Source of the DNA: Nymphalis io
Lineage: Eukaryota; Arthropoda; Insecta; Lepidoptera; Nymphalidae
DNA: 64,000 nucleotides
Assembly: GCF_905147045.1 (NCBI RefSeq)
Contig: NC_065897.1
Location: forward strand, 12,725,001-12,789,000
Direction: 5' to 3'
In this document: piece by piece, positions 56,001-64,000 of the stretch
Layout: each line of letters opens with the position of its first letter
Position numbering within the stretch: the stretch's first letter is position 1
The notes under the pieces: model-generated
The model's database searches: none
What the model was told of the DNA's origin: nothing
The model's input: only the letters and a program-made list of their open reading frames with translations
Made by a program: the position numbers and the translations under genes

Positions 56001-59000
56001 GAACAGTATGGATGTGGTCCACGGTGCTGTAGCCTGATCGAAAGCCGGCTTGCTCTGGGGGCTGGAACTCGTCAAGTCGTCTGGCGAGACGGTTCGTGAC
56101 GACTCTTGAGAACAGCTTATACACGTGACTCAGGAGGGAGATTGGTCTGTAGTTTTTCAAGAGGGTTTTATCACCTTTCTTGAAAAACAGTACCACCTCA
56201 CTCCCGCTCCATGTTTCCGGGGTCTTGCCATGTTGGATGACGGAATTAAAGAGGCTTGCTAGCTCTTTCAGGACCGGAGTCCCGCCTGCCTTAAGCAACT
56301 CTGTTGTGATTCCGTCATCTCCCGGAGCTTTGTTGTTTTTAAGCTGTTCTAGAGCCGCCCTAATCTCTCCTTGGTCAACGACCGGGAGCTCCTCGGAGTA
56401 ATGGCGCATAAGAGGGGCGCGCTGGTCATCAATACTGATTCCCACGGGTTTATCCGATCTTGAAGAGAACAACTGCCCATAAAACCTCTCTACTTCTCCG
56501 ATAATCTCAGGCCTAGAGGTAACGACCCCACCATTTTCAGTTTTAAGTTTTGTCAGACGCGGCCTCCCAAACTTGCGAGCGAACACTTTCGATCCCCGAT
56601 TTTGCTCAATCGCAGCCTTGATGGCACGGGTATTGGAGCGTCGGAGATCGCGTCGCGTCAGCGTTTTTATTGTTCGGTTTAAGGCCTTATCTGACAAAAA
56701 CGATGGTAGTTCTCGTCGTTTTCTCATGAGCTCGAGTGTCTCAGCAGAGAGTTTTGGTGCGTTGTCTCTTCTCTGTGGCGGAAAACACTTGCGGGATGTG
56801 TTTTGCAGTATTTTGACCAGCGTGTCGGTTCTCTCATCAATGCTGCTTATGGTTTCCAACGCGGTGAATTGATTTTGAAGTTCCATTTGGAACTTTTCGG
56901 AGCCTTGATCAGCTTGGAGCATGGTAGGTCGGAGAGTAGACCTCATCATTCTCGATCTTTCGGCTTTTAAGTTGATATTTAGAGTGCCTCGAACCAAGCG
57001 GTGATCACTTCCGGTATTAAACCTGTTGATCACTGAAACATCTCTAAATATGTGCCTTTTATTCGAGATGATAAAGTCTATCTCGTTCCTTGTCACGTTA
57101 TCGGGGCTTCGCCAGGTCCACCTCCTCTGAGGCTTCTTTTGAAAGAAAGAATTCATCAAAAAAAGCCCCTGTGCTTCGAGAAAGTTTACCAGCATTTGCC
57201 CCCTGTGATTTCTGCAGCCCAAGCCGTAAGGTCCGACTTTCGATTCACCGCTATCTTGTACTCCCACTTTAGCATTAAAGTCTCCCATAACAACATTGTA
57301 GTGGGCCTTCGAGGTGTCGTTGAGGGCCTTTGCGATGTCCTCGTACATCGCTTCGACCACATCATCAGAGTATGTCGAAGTTGGCGCATATACCTGTACG
57401 ACCTTCAGGGAGTACCTGTCGGAAAGTTTTAGGACAAGGTACGCTACCCGGTTCGACACACTACTGATTTCCACAATGCTGCTAATGAGATCCTTTTTGA
57501 CTAGAAAACCGACACCACCCTGGGAGAGGTTATCACCTCCGCGGAAGTAGAGTAAGTTACCGGACTCTAGAGTTATCGTGTCCTCCCCCTGTCTTCGGAC
57601 TTCAGATAACCCCAGTATATGCCAGTTTATATGACTTAACTCTACTTCTAATTCGGCGAGGTGATGGTCCAGCCTCATCGAGCGTCCATTATACGTTGCC
57701 ATTTTCAGTCGTTTTATACGGTAGCCTGCCGTGAACCGGTGATTCTTAGCACCCCCTGCCCTGCCGATACCGCGACCGCTACCTTGGTCGGGCCTAGCGG
57801 GCTTGCCGGTAACTGGGGGCCTTTTTTTTGGGCGCATCTGCCATTAATGGAGGGGTTTGCCCATACTCGCCGCGCTGGGCAGGCGTGTTGGCGAGCGCAG
57901 TAGGGGGGGTAAGATGTTTATGGGAGGGACGCTGCTGCCCATCCCCCCTTTTCCCCGTCCCTCAGTCGCCTCTTACGACACCCACGGGATGAGATTGGGG
58001 GAGTACTATTCTAAGCCGGTACGCCACGGTAAATTGAACTGAACTCATGGGAGTGTATTTTGTTTATATATTATTGTGTACTCATTGTATTAAATTATTC
58101 CATTTTTAATGAAAAATTTATAATTTACTAAGTTTACCAGACTAGTTTTATTGTTATTAAGTGTATTTTGTACAGAGATCGCGATTGGTTCATGAACCAA
58201 GTTGGGGACATGCTGGGCAAGCACTTTGAGCTGACGTTCCATGCTTTGTGCCCCAGCAAGGCTGCGCCAATATTTGGACACTTTCTTAATCCCTTCGAGA
58301 TATATGACGATCTTAACGATCCTATTGCCTTGAGGAAGTGAGTATTTAGTTTAGTGAAATATGTAATTTTATTTCATTAAATAAAGTGTTTACACCTTCA
58401 ACTTAACAACAAACACTTAAAAATACATTACGGATATTTTAAGATATTTTTCTGTTTCCCTGAAGGGAACAGAAGACAAAAAGGTTCATAGTGGTCACTA
58501 TTAACCATTATAGTCGTAATGTAATATCATATATAAGGGTTTTTTATTATCCTATTTGTATCTCCACGGACGTGTTAGGTATATCTTATCTTTAATATGT
58601 ATTAATGTTTTTAGATCAGGTAACATCCGTATATAATGTAAAAGTCTAAAACATGCAGTCAGGTTATATACTCGTTTCCAATATGTTCTTTCGTCAGATA
58701 CATATCTAACCAGATGGATGAGTACAACAGTTGTCCGGGCGTGGTTAAGATGGATCTCGTGCTGTTCAAGGATGCAATCGAGCATATCTGCCGAATCGTG
58801 CGCGTCATATCGCAACCTCGCGGGCACATGCTGTGCGTTGGAATAGGTCAGGCGATACTTTCAATCAAATATTCGTAGTTTTAATAACAAATTAGCGAGA
58901 TTGCGTACTGACATATTATATAAATTACAAGAGCCTTCGAGTAACAGCTGTAATTAAAAACGTAATTGCTTTTTTAGCTGGTGTAAGTGTGTTGGTACCT

Positions 59001-62000
59001 ATTTGTCACATATTCTACTGCCAAATAGCAATGGTTAATATTATTATGTTACGGTTAGAAGGGTAAGCAAGCTAATATAAATAATATAAAATAAAGGCAC
59101 AAGATACATCCGTTTCCAACGTTGGCGGCGCATTGGCGATGTAAGGAGGGATGCTTAATGAAATATTACGGCGCCAAAGATGCCCATTTGCCCGTTCACT
59201 TGCGTATTGGCCGAGTCAAGTCATTAATTTTACCAGTCACCAATATATTAATGTTATCCAAGAGTGTTTTCAATTCTATATAATATTTTATTGTATGTAA
59301 ATATAGGTTATGTCAAAGGTCATCATTGCTATCAGTGTATTTACCGTCAGTACACTTCAACTTTAGGTGGATCCGGCCGGCAGAGTTTGACTCGCGTGGC
59401 GTCTTACATTTGTGAATATAACTCGTTCCAAGTGGTCGTAACTAAGACTTATGGAATCAAAGACTTCAGGGAAGATTTGAAGGTCACGAGAATTACATGA
59501 CATTATTAGAATAACATTTTAGTAATTAGATTTACATAATGTTTTAGACAAATTACTTAAATGTTATATAAATTGAATAAAAATAAGATGATCTATCATG
59601 GATAAAATTCTTAGATCCTTAACCAGACCACGGGCTTAAATGCAGGCAAGCACCACTGCAATAATAATTGCTTTCGATTTGCAATAATACTTTACATTCC
59701 CATGAATAATCTTGGGCTCGTCGAATCGAATTAAACAATTGTAAAACCACCAATCCTCATTTTTTTTAGTTATTATGATTACTACATTGAAAAGAAGCAA
59801 TTCGGGTTATTATTAAATTTGGAATCCCATAACGTTTTTATATTTCGCATTGTCCTCAAGTTATTCAATACTGTAATAGGTGTTGTACACGAGTTGTGGC
59901 GTTGACACCAAAACTACGACGTTCATATTCTGCGACACTCAAATAGTGGAGGAGACGTTCACTGAGATTGTCAACAACCTTCTCAGTAGTGGGGAGGTTA
60001 CGAATCTCTACAAGGCAGACGAGTTTGAGGACGTGAGTAGACTATTCCTTGACCATTGGTTGAAAGGGAATCTTGAAGGTAAGTACTAATCTGCTTACTA
60101 TTTGTTAGTATATATAGAAAAAGGCTTTATGCACGCTTGAGTATAAAGTATTTGAATGGTTATGAAAGTTTGACTTTTTACGCATAAGTCGTTACTTGGT
60201 ATTTATAAACTAATAGAACTTTTGATAACTTAGTAATAAAAATAACTAGTACGTAACTCGTCAGGGTCATATACTCATAACTTGTAGCTTCTAACTTTGG
60301 GACATATGTCCCATAATCAATAAAGGTGAAAAAACTAAAAAAGTGAGTTTATACTGGCAATCTATATGAATATAATTAATATTGCTACTGTTCACTTACA
60401 GCAATAGTGATTATATACATATAAAAATCTATGAATTAAGTTAAAGAATTAAGTTAATTAAAGACGTGGATGTACATTGGACGATGGCCGTTAGTCTATT
60501 GAGATTTGTAAATAAATAAAAAATAAAAGCGTGCAGAGCTTTTGAAGCTTTTGAGCTTAAAAATTCTGCTTAAATTTTAACAGATAAAACAATCGCTGGA
60601 AAAGCCGATGAAGAATGCGAATATAGTCCAGACGAACGAGTCCGTGTACTTGTTCCTAGTCGACCGCGTCCAAGCCAACATGCACATCGTGCTATGTTTC
60701 AGCCCTATTGGGGATGAGTTTAGGTATTTATGATTTTAATATTTCTGTAACCAATACTACTCGGAGTTCGTAATTACATTGAGAACAAAACTCATTCGAT
60801 TCCTATATTTAACGAATTATTAAAGTACATCAGTAATCCGTCGTTTTTGAGTTATAACTTACAATTAAGGAGTCAAAATACATGCGAATTTGAAACTTAT
60901 GTTTTTTTAAAGTTGCTTTAGAATTACGCTTCGTATATTATATAAATATACTTTAACAAAGCTTGTAACCTGTTTTTTAGTTTTTATATCGTGTTTTTGT
61001 ACATCGTGTCAAAGGACGGCCTCGATATTTGGGAACTTTGAAAATTATTGTATACATACATATATGTATGTTTAATATTCATTATTAAGGGAGATGAATT
61101 TACTTCTATTATTTGAAACGTTCTGTATCAAAGATATGTACGGATATGATAGATATGTAAAGAATATGTTCGATTAAAAAAATGTCTAAAATACTATACG
61201 ATACTTTGAATTTACTTATATAATGTACACTTTTCGATAATAGCTGACTTGACATCACATCTACAACTTATAGAAACCGCATACGACAATATCCAGCTCT
61301 AATCAATGCTACTACAACAAATTGGTTCTTGGAGTGGCCGCGTGAGGCGCTGCTTGAAGTAGCCTACAAGTTTCTCGAGGGAGTAGAATTGCTTGCCTCG
61401 ATCACTGGTCCCAGGGTGGGTAGTATAAACTAACTACGAATACAAACAGACAGATTATATATAGTAATATCAACTCATATATATAAATGACATAGAACGC
61501 TCAATGCCGATATAAATATGTCTATGACTAACTGTTTAAAAAAAATTACATGAAATATGTATAATAAGAGAGCAATAGCCCAGTAATTAGAACACATGGA
61601 ACATAACAGAAGTGTTTAATTTCAAGCCCGGGAAAGTACCACTAACTTTTCATGCTTAATGTTGACTTCATCTTGTATTCGGCGGTGAAAAAAACTACGT
61701 ATAGTGTTGGATTCCTCCACACTTTATTGAATTAGCGTGGTGGATACGGTTTTGCCCAGTAATGCACCACGCATTTACAGTCTTATAATAAAAATACTGT
61801 CGCATATAAGTTAGATAATTTTGATTCTGTGACCGTTTTAGATTCGCAGGAAGGAATCTCTTGTAGAAAGTCGTGAAGATGCTCTACGAGCGTCGGTTGC
61901 ATCTATAATGTCACTGATTCACTCGTCAGTGGGTCAATACTCGGTGAAGATGTGGCGCGAGATGAGGAGAACCAATTACGTCACTCCCACTAACTATCTG

Positions 62001-64000
62001 GAGCTCGTCTCCGGATACAAGGAGTATGATACGTCTAACTGTTAATTCTAATAAAATAACAGTTTTTTTAACTGAAGATTTTTGCGAGAACCTTCGAAAT
62101 GTTAATTAATTACTGGTTCGCATATTTTACCGAGAAAATTATTTATAGCAAAACATTTAGTAGTAATATTTTCTTATAAATTTTAAAATGTACTAATAAG
62201 TAACGATGAATACAACTTGTTCATTTTTATTTACAGTTCAGCAATCGTTAATTCTATACGTTTTTGTAATATACGTAATCTTACTTAGACTAATACATAT
62301 TTCTTATAAGATTATTAAGTGGCAGTTTCTAAATAAAGGGGGGATTTTTTTTTATAATGCGTATACCTGTCGCAATAATGAATTATTAAATTTATATATA
62401 ATTTATTTGATACTTTGAAGTGATTAGTTTATTAATACGATCTACATCAACGAGATCACTTTTACAGGATGCTAAGGCTCAAACGAATCGAAATAGCCCT
62501 CCAGGCCAACAAGCTACGAAACGGACTCGGGAAAGTCGAGGAAACCACCAAACTTGTCGGTCAAATGTCCGAGGAACTGGCCGTCGCCCAGGTATGACGC
62601 GCACGGGCAGACGAACCAGGCGGACGAGACGAGTCGTAACCGCGAGTTCCGCCGCAGGTGCAAGTGGCGGAGTACACGGAGCAGTGCATCGAGTACATGG
62701 GCGTGATCAACGCGCAGCAACGCAACGCGGACGAGCAGCAGCGCAGCGTTGCGGCGCGCAGCAAGAAGACGCAGGAGGAGGAGGTGCAGTGCAAGAAGCT
62801 CGCCGACGCCGCCATGCGCGACCTGGCCAGCGCCATGCCCGCGCTTGAGGAGGCCGTCAAGGTGAGCGCGCTCAACGGGTGCTCGCTCCACTTGTGAATT
62901 AACGCTACCCTTAATGTTGACCTCCCATAGGCCCTGGACGCTCTCAACAAGAAGGATATTACGGAAGTGAAATCGTACGCGAAACCTCCACAGAAGGTCG
63001 AGATGGTGATGGAAGCTGTTCTTATATTACTGCAGGTGCGTTCCGTATCCGGTGTATCCATTTACAATTACTATTATGAAACAATTGTATAGGTATAGTG
63101 GTTCTTTATTGTAGAAGGAACCGACCTGGGCGGAAGCGAAGCGACAACTTGGCGATCAATATTTCTTAGACAGACTACGAGAGTTCGATAAAGATAATAT
63201 AGCTGACAAGACGTTGAAGAAGATCGGTACATACACGGCTAAGCCGGACTTTGATCCGGAGATAGTGGGGACCGTCTCCCTCGCAGCCAAGTCGTTGTGT
63301 TTGTGGGTACGAGCTATTGAGAAGTATGGAAAAGTTTACAAGTAAGTGTCAGATATTTTTTTTTTTTTTATAGAATAGGAAGGTGGACGAGCATATGGGC
63401 CACCTGATGGTAAGTGGTCACCAAACGCCCTTAGACATTGGCATTGTAAGAAATGTCAACCATCGCTTATAGCCAATGCGCCACCAACCTTGGGAACTAA
63501 GATTTTATGTCCCTTGTGCCTGTAATTACACTGGCTCACTCACCCTTCAAACCGGAACACAACAATATCAAGTATTGCTGTTTTGCGGTAGAATATCTGA
63601 TGAGTGGGTGGTACCTACCCAGACGAGCTTGCACAAAGCCCTACCACCAGTGATAATAGCAAACTGACATTCTCGTTATGATTTTAATTTTTAATTGGAG
63701 AGCGGACAATAAAATGGGCATAGAGCTGCCTATTTGATCCGTTTGTTGGCACTACCGCCTATAGATATTACACTACACTATAGAAAATACCTAATAAACT
63801 CACAATTTAATCGAAACATTTATTTTAATTACAAAGTTTTTTTTACAATAATAATATATATAGACGAATGGGTGGTACCCAGAATATGATAATACTATGT
63901 TATTTTTTTTTAGAATTGTTAAGCCAAAAAAAGAACGTCTCGAAGAAGCACTAGAATCTCTGCGCATGAAACAGCAAATTTTAGCCGAAGCACGCGCCAA
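26828..64000 (+). CDS. DNAH2: Axonemal dynein heavy chain, DNAH2 / 1-beta inner arm type (3' end outside window)
   Basis: This is the ATPase motor chain of the two-headed inner arm dynein (I1/f) of cilia and sperm tails. Fifty-eight exons join in phase to give 3,305 residues of an expected ~4,400. The assignment rests on co-linear similarity to vertebrate DNAH2 from start to end, including the N-terminal block, rather than on the shared AAA motifs alone; in Drosophila the matching gene is Y-linked kl-2. Start: ATG at 26828, the first in the frame that leads into exon 2. The order seen is tail, linker, AAA1-AAA4, stalk helix 1, microtubule-binding domain, start of stalk helix 2. Introns 11 and 26 contain other genes, and introns 42 and 46 large transposons. 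The following five entries give exons and domains by section. Confidence 0.93.
28722..29035 (-). repeat. Metulj-like SINE, full length, in dynein intron 4
   Basis: Antisense to the host gene, with head at 29035. Contains a short internal duplication (ctcctctc). Confidence 0.85.
30888..31192 (+). repeat. Metulj-like SINE, full length, in dynein intron 9
   Basis: Sense copy; the A-box end is altered but the B-box and 3' signature are kept. Confidence 0.83.
31309..31565 (-). repeat. ~290 bp interspersed repeat (family B), incomplete
   Basis: Antisense copy in dynein intron 9, adjoining the Metulj-like SINE. Confidence 0.75.
32627..36147 (-). CDS. SPRTN: Spartan-type DNA-protein crosslink protease, nested antisense in dynein intron 11
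   Basis: Spartan is a DNA-activated metalloprotease that clears protein crosslinks at replication forks. Exons (minus): 36147-35990, 35023-34792, 34084-32627; 615 residues. The start ATG at 36147 opens a frame reading ELVDPTPNIHSLFLHFDQ, matching the Spartan N-terminus. The SprT domain has the zinc-protease core HEMIH (83-87, catalytic Glu84) and a third ligand His102, at the same spacing as human SPRTN, then HWWRCNGPCQ and CGGTFVKFKEPE. The tail has a p97-binding SHP box VVFSGKGQTI (near 269-278), a probable PIP box KKIDDYF (341-347), and three UBZ4-like C-x2-C...H-x3-C fingers near 386-405, 528-546 and 594-613; human SPRTN has one. The Drosophila counterpart is maternal haploid (mh). Confidence 0.93.
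34202..34490 (+). repeat. ~290 bp interspersed repeat (family B), near intact, in dynein intron 11
   Basis: Starts ttttatagaataggaaggtg and ends at the cagacgagcttgcacaaagc side. By eye it differs from the copy at 63362 at about 8 positions. I recognise it as widespread in butterfly genomes but cannot name its class. Confidence 0.8.
35354..35550 (-). repeat. ~290 bp interspersed repeat (family B), 3' two thirds
   Basis: Lies in the first intron of the Spartan gene, in the same orientation as that gene. Further decayed copies: 631-837 (-), 4262-4422 (+), 5193-5330 (+), 7014-7085 (-), 8940-9132 (+), 23496-23668 (-), 59100-59210 (-). Confidence 0.75.
37200..41865 (+). CDS. DNAH2: DNAH2 exons 12-26: tail to linker (residues 766-1631)
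   Basis: Exons: 37200-37298, 37527-37766, 37867-37981, 38057-38305, 38676-38872, 38973-39134, 39398-39515, 39769-39923, 40021-40196, 40334-40501, 40587-40754, 40887-41112, 41184-41303, 41383-41516, 41595-41865. This covers the end of the tail and the DHC_N2 linker, the lever that swings across the AAA ring. Landmarks are YLESIFSGEDIRKQLP (exon 25) and KRQLFPRFYFISNDDLLEIL (exon 26), both near-universal in axonemal dyneins. Several introns here are only 70-100 nt. Donor sites of exons 23 and 24 (GTTCGT, GTTGTT) are weak, but phase and alignment support them. Confidence 0.87.
42180..42881 (+). CDS. Small helical protein of 154 residues, nested in dynein intron 26; weak TAF1A resemblance
   Basis: Three exons, 42180-42230, 42310-42567 and 42726-42881, with good GTAAGT donors and pyrimidine-AG acceptors, join in phase into a complete reading frame. 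The protein is basic and helical, with W-rich pieces (RSKKWRNAYQMALRRAI, SHDWDQLVYLLKK) and then LTILLMNHPSS. The pattern of a helix pair with W, then a long gap and LLxNHP, recalls the N-terminal repeat region of TAF1A (a Pol I SL1 subunit), but the protein is far shorter than TAF1A and I offer that only as a possibility. It does not align with dynein, and the dynein reading frame resumes cleanly after it. Confidence 0.7.
43180..43185 (+). terminator. Possible poly(A) signal of the nested sense-strand gene
   Basis: AATAAA about 300 bp after the stop codon of the 154-residue gene. In AT-rich intron sequence such hexamers also occur by chance. Confidence 0.3.
44595..50523 (+). CDS. DNAH2: DNAH2 exons 27-38: end of linker, AAA1 and AAA2 (residues 1632-2309)
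   Basis: Exons: 44595-44738, 45212-45310, 45814-46033, 46491-46653, 47175-47353, 47481-47673, 47842-47983, 48444-48581, 49211-49429, 49572-49815, 50123-50259, 50368-50523. AAA1, the main ATPase site, is intact: Walker A GPAGTGKT at 1859-1866, Walker B in WGCFDEFNRI (Asp1911, Glu1912), then ITMNPGYAGRTELP. AAA2 has an unusual Walker A, GDTNTAKT (2140-2147), in which the Gly before Lys is Ala, while its Walker B region (IIFDGPVDAVWIE) and the ATVSR motif are normal. Exon 28 has a weak donor (GTTATT) chosen because the next exon begins with the family sequence IQWTSD. Confidence 0.9.
44739..49210. other. Dynein introns without visible content
   Basis: Introns 44739-45211, 45311-45813, 46034-46490, 46654-47174 and 48582-49210 are 450-630 bp and AT-rich with nothing recognised. 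The same is true of 49816-50122, 58338-58697, 60033-60583, 60724-61273 and 62024-62467. Confidence 0.6.
47994..48280 (+). repeat. Interspersed repeat starting with GACT repeats, in dynein intron 33
   Basis: Starts gactgactgactgact, ends near aacgcgagttaagctgcggg. The same type of body is common in Lepidoptera; class not determined. Confidence 0.5.
50609..58846 (+). CDS. DNAH2: DNAH2 exons 39-48: AAA3 and entry to AAA4 (residues 2310-2813)
   Basis: Exons: 50609-50787, 50858-51043, 51267-51431, 51703-51815, 53383-53528, 53711-53894, 54022-54140, 54262-54368, 58176-58337, 58698-58846. AAA3, a regulatory nucleotide site, has Walker A GPTGCGKS (2465-2472) and Walker B in AFMDDINMP (Asp2532, Asp2533). 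Exon 44 reads GPAGGARSALPARLLSCF where relatives have GPPGGGR followed by an Arg-rich RF/RHF segment, so expected arginines are missing. Exons 39 and 44 are extremely GC-rich next to AT-rich neighbours. A mariner sits between exons 42 and 43, and an RTE element between exons 46 and 47. Confidence 0.88.
51976..53257 (+). mobile_element. Full-length cecropia-type mariner element in dynein intron 42
   Basis: The 1,282 bp element has 32 bp terminal inverted repeats (51976-52007 and 53226-53257) that differ at one base, and TA on both sides, the mariner target duplication. It begins TTAGGTCCTTACATATGAAA. It lies in the same orientation as the host gene and contains one transposase frame. Confidence 0.95.
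52166..53134 (+). pseudogene. Mariner transposase, open frame but catalytically broken
   Basis: The frame is open for 322 residues, close to the usual ~345. It has the paired HTH region (ESTVRFWFQRFRSGNFDL), the linker WVPHEL, the first catalytic Asp in TCDEKWILYDN and the second in LHDNARPQ. The third catalytic Asp, normally in SPDL-x-P-T-D-Y-H-F-F, is Asn here (TNYHFF), and two residues are missing just before SPDL, so the DD34D spacing is shortened. This protein should not cut DNA, although the element's ends look intact. Confidence 0.88.
54478..54740 (+). repeat. tRNA-Glu-like SINE in dynein intron 46
   Basis: The head has a TTC anticodon-like loop (gcctttcacgccgaagg) and a perfect B-box GGGTTCGATTCCCACCC, then a unique ~180 bp tail ending atgtcccaggata. 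The same element is at 4482-4775 (+), and its 3' part at 9372-9485 (-). Confidence 0.75.
54868..58030 (-). mobile_element. RTE-clade non-LTR retrotransposon, near full length, antisense in dynein intron 46
   Basis: About 3.16 kb including a GC-rich 5' UTR of ~190 bp, one ORF and almost no 3' UTR. It ends in a short TTGA repeat just after the stop codon. The sequences flanking both ends share AATTGAACT, a plausible target-site duplication of 9 bp. A short direct 3' repeat tail and the single EN-RT ORF are typical of RTE elements. Confidence 0.85.
54880..57837 (-). CDS. RTE endonuclease-reverse transcriptase, intact 985-residue ORF
   Basis: The protein nicks target DNA and reverse-transcribes its own RNA at the nick. 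The apurinic-type endonuclease domain (about 46-290) has ATYNGRS, LGLSEVRRQ, VQVYAPT, VMGDFNAKVG, EIDFII and GSDHRLV, so all expected catalytic residues appear present. The reverse transcriptase (about 480-760) has NNKAPGDDGITTELLKAG, FVDYEKAFDS, RRGVRQGDVISPKLF and the catalytic FADD at 730-733. The C-terminus WQWAGHVCRRTDGRWSRRVL and GRPPARWTDDL is typical of the clade. No stop or frameshift breaks it, which suggests a recent insertion. Confidence 0.92.
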   Translation of the reverse strand: MRPKKRPPVTGKPARPDQGSGRGIGRAGGAKNHRFTAGYRIKRLKMATYNGRSMRLDHHLAELEVELSHINWHILGLSEVRRQGEDTITLESGNLLYFRGGDNLSQGGVGFLVKKDLISSIVEISSVSNRVAYLVLKLSDRYSLKVVQVYAPTSTYSDDVVEAMYEDIAKALNDTSKAHYNVVMGDFNAKVGVQDSGESKVGPYGLGCRNHRGQMLVNFLEAQGLFLMNSFFQKKPQRRWTWRSPDNVTRNEIDFIISNKRHIFRDVSVINRFNTGSDHRLVRGTLNINLKAERSRMMRSTLRPTMLQADQGSEKFQMELQNQFTALETISSIDERTDTLVKILQNTSRKCFPPQRRDNAPKLSAETLELMRKRRELPSFLSDKALNRTIKTLTRRDLRRSNTRAIKAAIEQNRGSKVFARKFGRPRLTKLKTENGGVVTSRPEIIGEVERFYGQLFSSRSDKPVGISIDDQRAPLMRHYSEELPVVDQGEIRAALEQLKNNKAPGDDGITTELLKAGGTPVLKELASLFNSVIQHGKTPETWSGSEVVLFFKKGDKTLLKNYRPISLLSHVYKLFSRVVTNRLARRLDEFQPPEQAGFRSGYSTVDHIHTVRQIVQKTEEYNQPLCMAFVDYEKAFDSIETWAVLDSLQRCHIDWRYIEVLRCLYNAATMTVHIQDCKTKAIQLRRGVRQGDVISPKLFTNALEDVFKTLDWTRYGVNVNGEYISHLRFADDIVIIAESLEQLTEMLRSLGESSRRVGLGMNLDKTKVMFNRHVVPGPIYVEGKPLEVVSEYTYLGQVIQVGRNNFEKEADRRIRLGWAAFGNLRQVLKSSIPQCLKTKVFNQCVLPAMTYGAETWTLTAGLVHKFKVAQRAMERAMLGVSLKDKIRNEIIRKRTGVTDIACKISRLKWQWAGHVCRRTDGRWSRRVLEWRPRIGKRSVGRPPARWTDDLKKVAGTNWMRKAEDRELWRTLGEAYVQQWTTIGC
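59367..64000 (+). CDS. DNAH2: DNAH2 exons 49-58: AAA4, stalk and microtubule-binding domain (residues 2813-3305, cut by window end)
   Basis: Exons: 59367-59482, 59880-60032, 60584-60723, 61274-61415, 61842-62023, 62468-62591, 62658-62861, 62931-63035, 63115-63341, 63914-64000. AAA4 Walker A is GIGGSGRQS (2811-2819), with the Arg in place of Lys usual for this site; Walker B is FIFCDTQI. Stalk helix 1 starts in exon 54 (ANKLRNGLGKVEETT). The microtubule-binding domain spans about 3167-3277 (ALDALNKKDITEVKSY to LCLWVRAIEKYGKVY). Exon 58 opens the second stalk helix and runs off the window. Exon 50 ends at 60032; reading past that GTGAGT donor gives a false extension. Confidence 0.9.
63362..63655 (+). 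repeat. ~290 bp interspersed repeat (family B), near intact, in dynein intron 57
   Basis: Preceded by a T-run; near-identical partner of the copy at 34202. Decayed scraps of the same family follow at 63690-63790 and 63860-63890. Confidence 0.8.

Noticed and set aside
62514..63061. Long minus-strand frames opposite dynein exons 54-56
   Set aside because: Shadows of GC-rich coding exons; no independent support.
1..64000. CRISPR arrays, bacterial operons, viral integrations
   Set aside because: No regularly spaced direct repeats, no prokaryotic gene layout and no viral coding sequence found. All long frames are explained by host genes, mariner or RTE.

Overview
This 64 kb window is animal nuclear DNA, almost certainly from a butterfly or moth and probably a nymphalid. 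The genes are split by short GT-AG introns, the background is AT-rich, and the introns are full of lepidopteran-type repeats: Metulj-like tRNA-derived SINEs, a second ~290 bp repeat family, a cecropia-type mariner, an RTE-clade LINE and CR1-like LINE ends. No bacterial or viral gene, CRISPR array or rRNA gene was seen.

Layout. (1) 1-11341 holds only repeats and unremarkable AT-rich DNA, probably intron or upstream DNA of the first gene. (2) 11342-19321 (+) is the 3' part of a giant nesprin-type KASH protein (Msp300-like): eleven exons, 1,392 residues, ending in a KASH membrane anchor. (3) 25211-19664 (-) is a complete eight-exon tetraspanin of the peripherin/RDS type (302 residues), tail-to-tail with the nesprin gene; the two poly(A) signals lie about 30 bp apart. 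(4) 26828-64000 (+) is the 5' three quarters of an axonemal inner-arm dynein heavy chain, DNAH2 type (1-beta, like Drosophila kl-2). I resolved 58 exons (3,305 residues). They cover the tail, linker, AAA1-AAA4, the first stalk helix, the microtubule-binding domain and the start of the second stalk helix; AAA5, AAA6 and the C-terminus lie beyond the window.

The dynein introns host other genes and elements. Intron 11 contains, antisense, a complete three-exon Spartan (SPRTN) DNA-protein crosslink protease with three UBZ-like zinc fingers. Intron 26 contains, in the sense direction, a small three-exon gene of 154 residues that faintly resembles TAF1A. Intron 42 carries a full-length but catalytically broken mariner, and intron 46 carries, antisense, a near full-length RTE retrotransposon with an intact 985-residue ORF.

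The neighbours do not form a pathway: nuclear envelope-cytoskeleton link, membrane tetraspanin, flagellar motor, DNA repair. The most notable points are a degenerate AAA2 Walker A motif in the dynein, a short KASH peptide, a symmetric 39-nt microexon that supplies half of a possible zinc-binding motif, a Spartan protein with three zinc fingers, and very GC-rich exons scattered among AT-rich ones within single genes. Exon boundaries come from reading splice sites, phase and family alignment from memory; there are no transcript data here.
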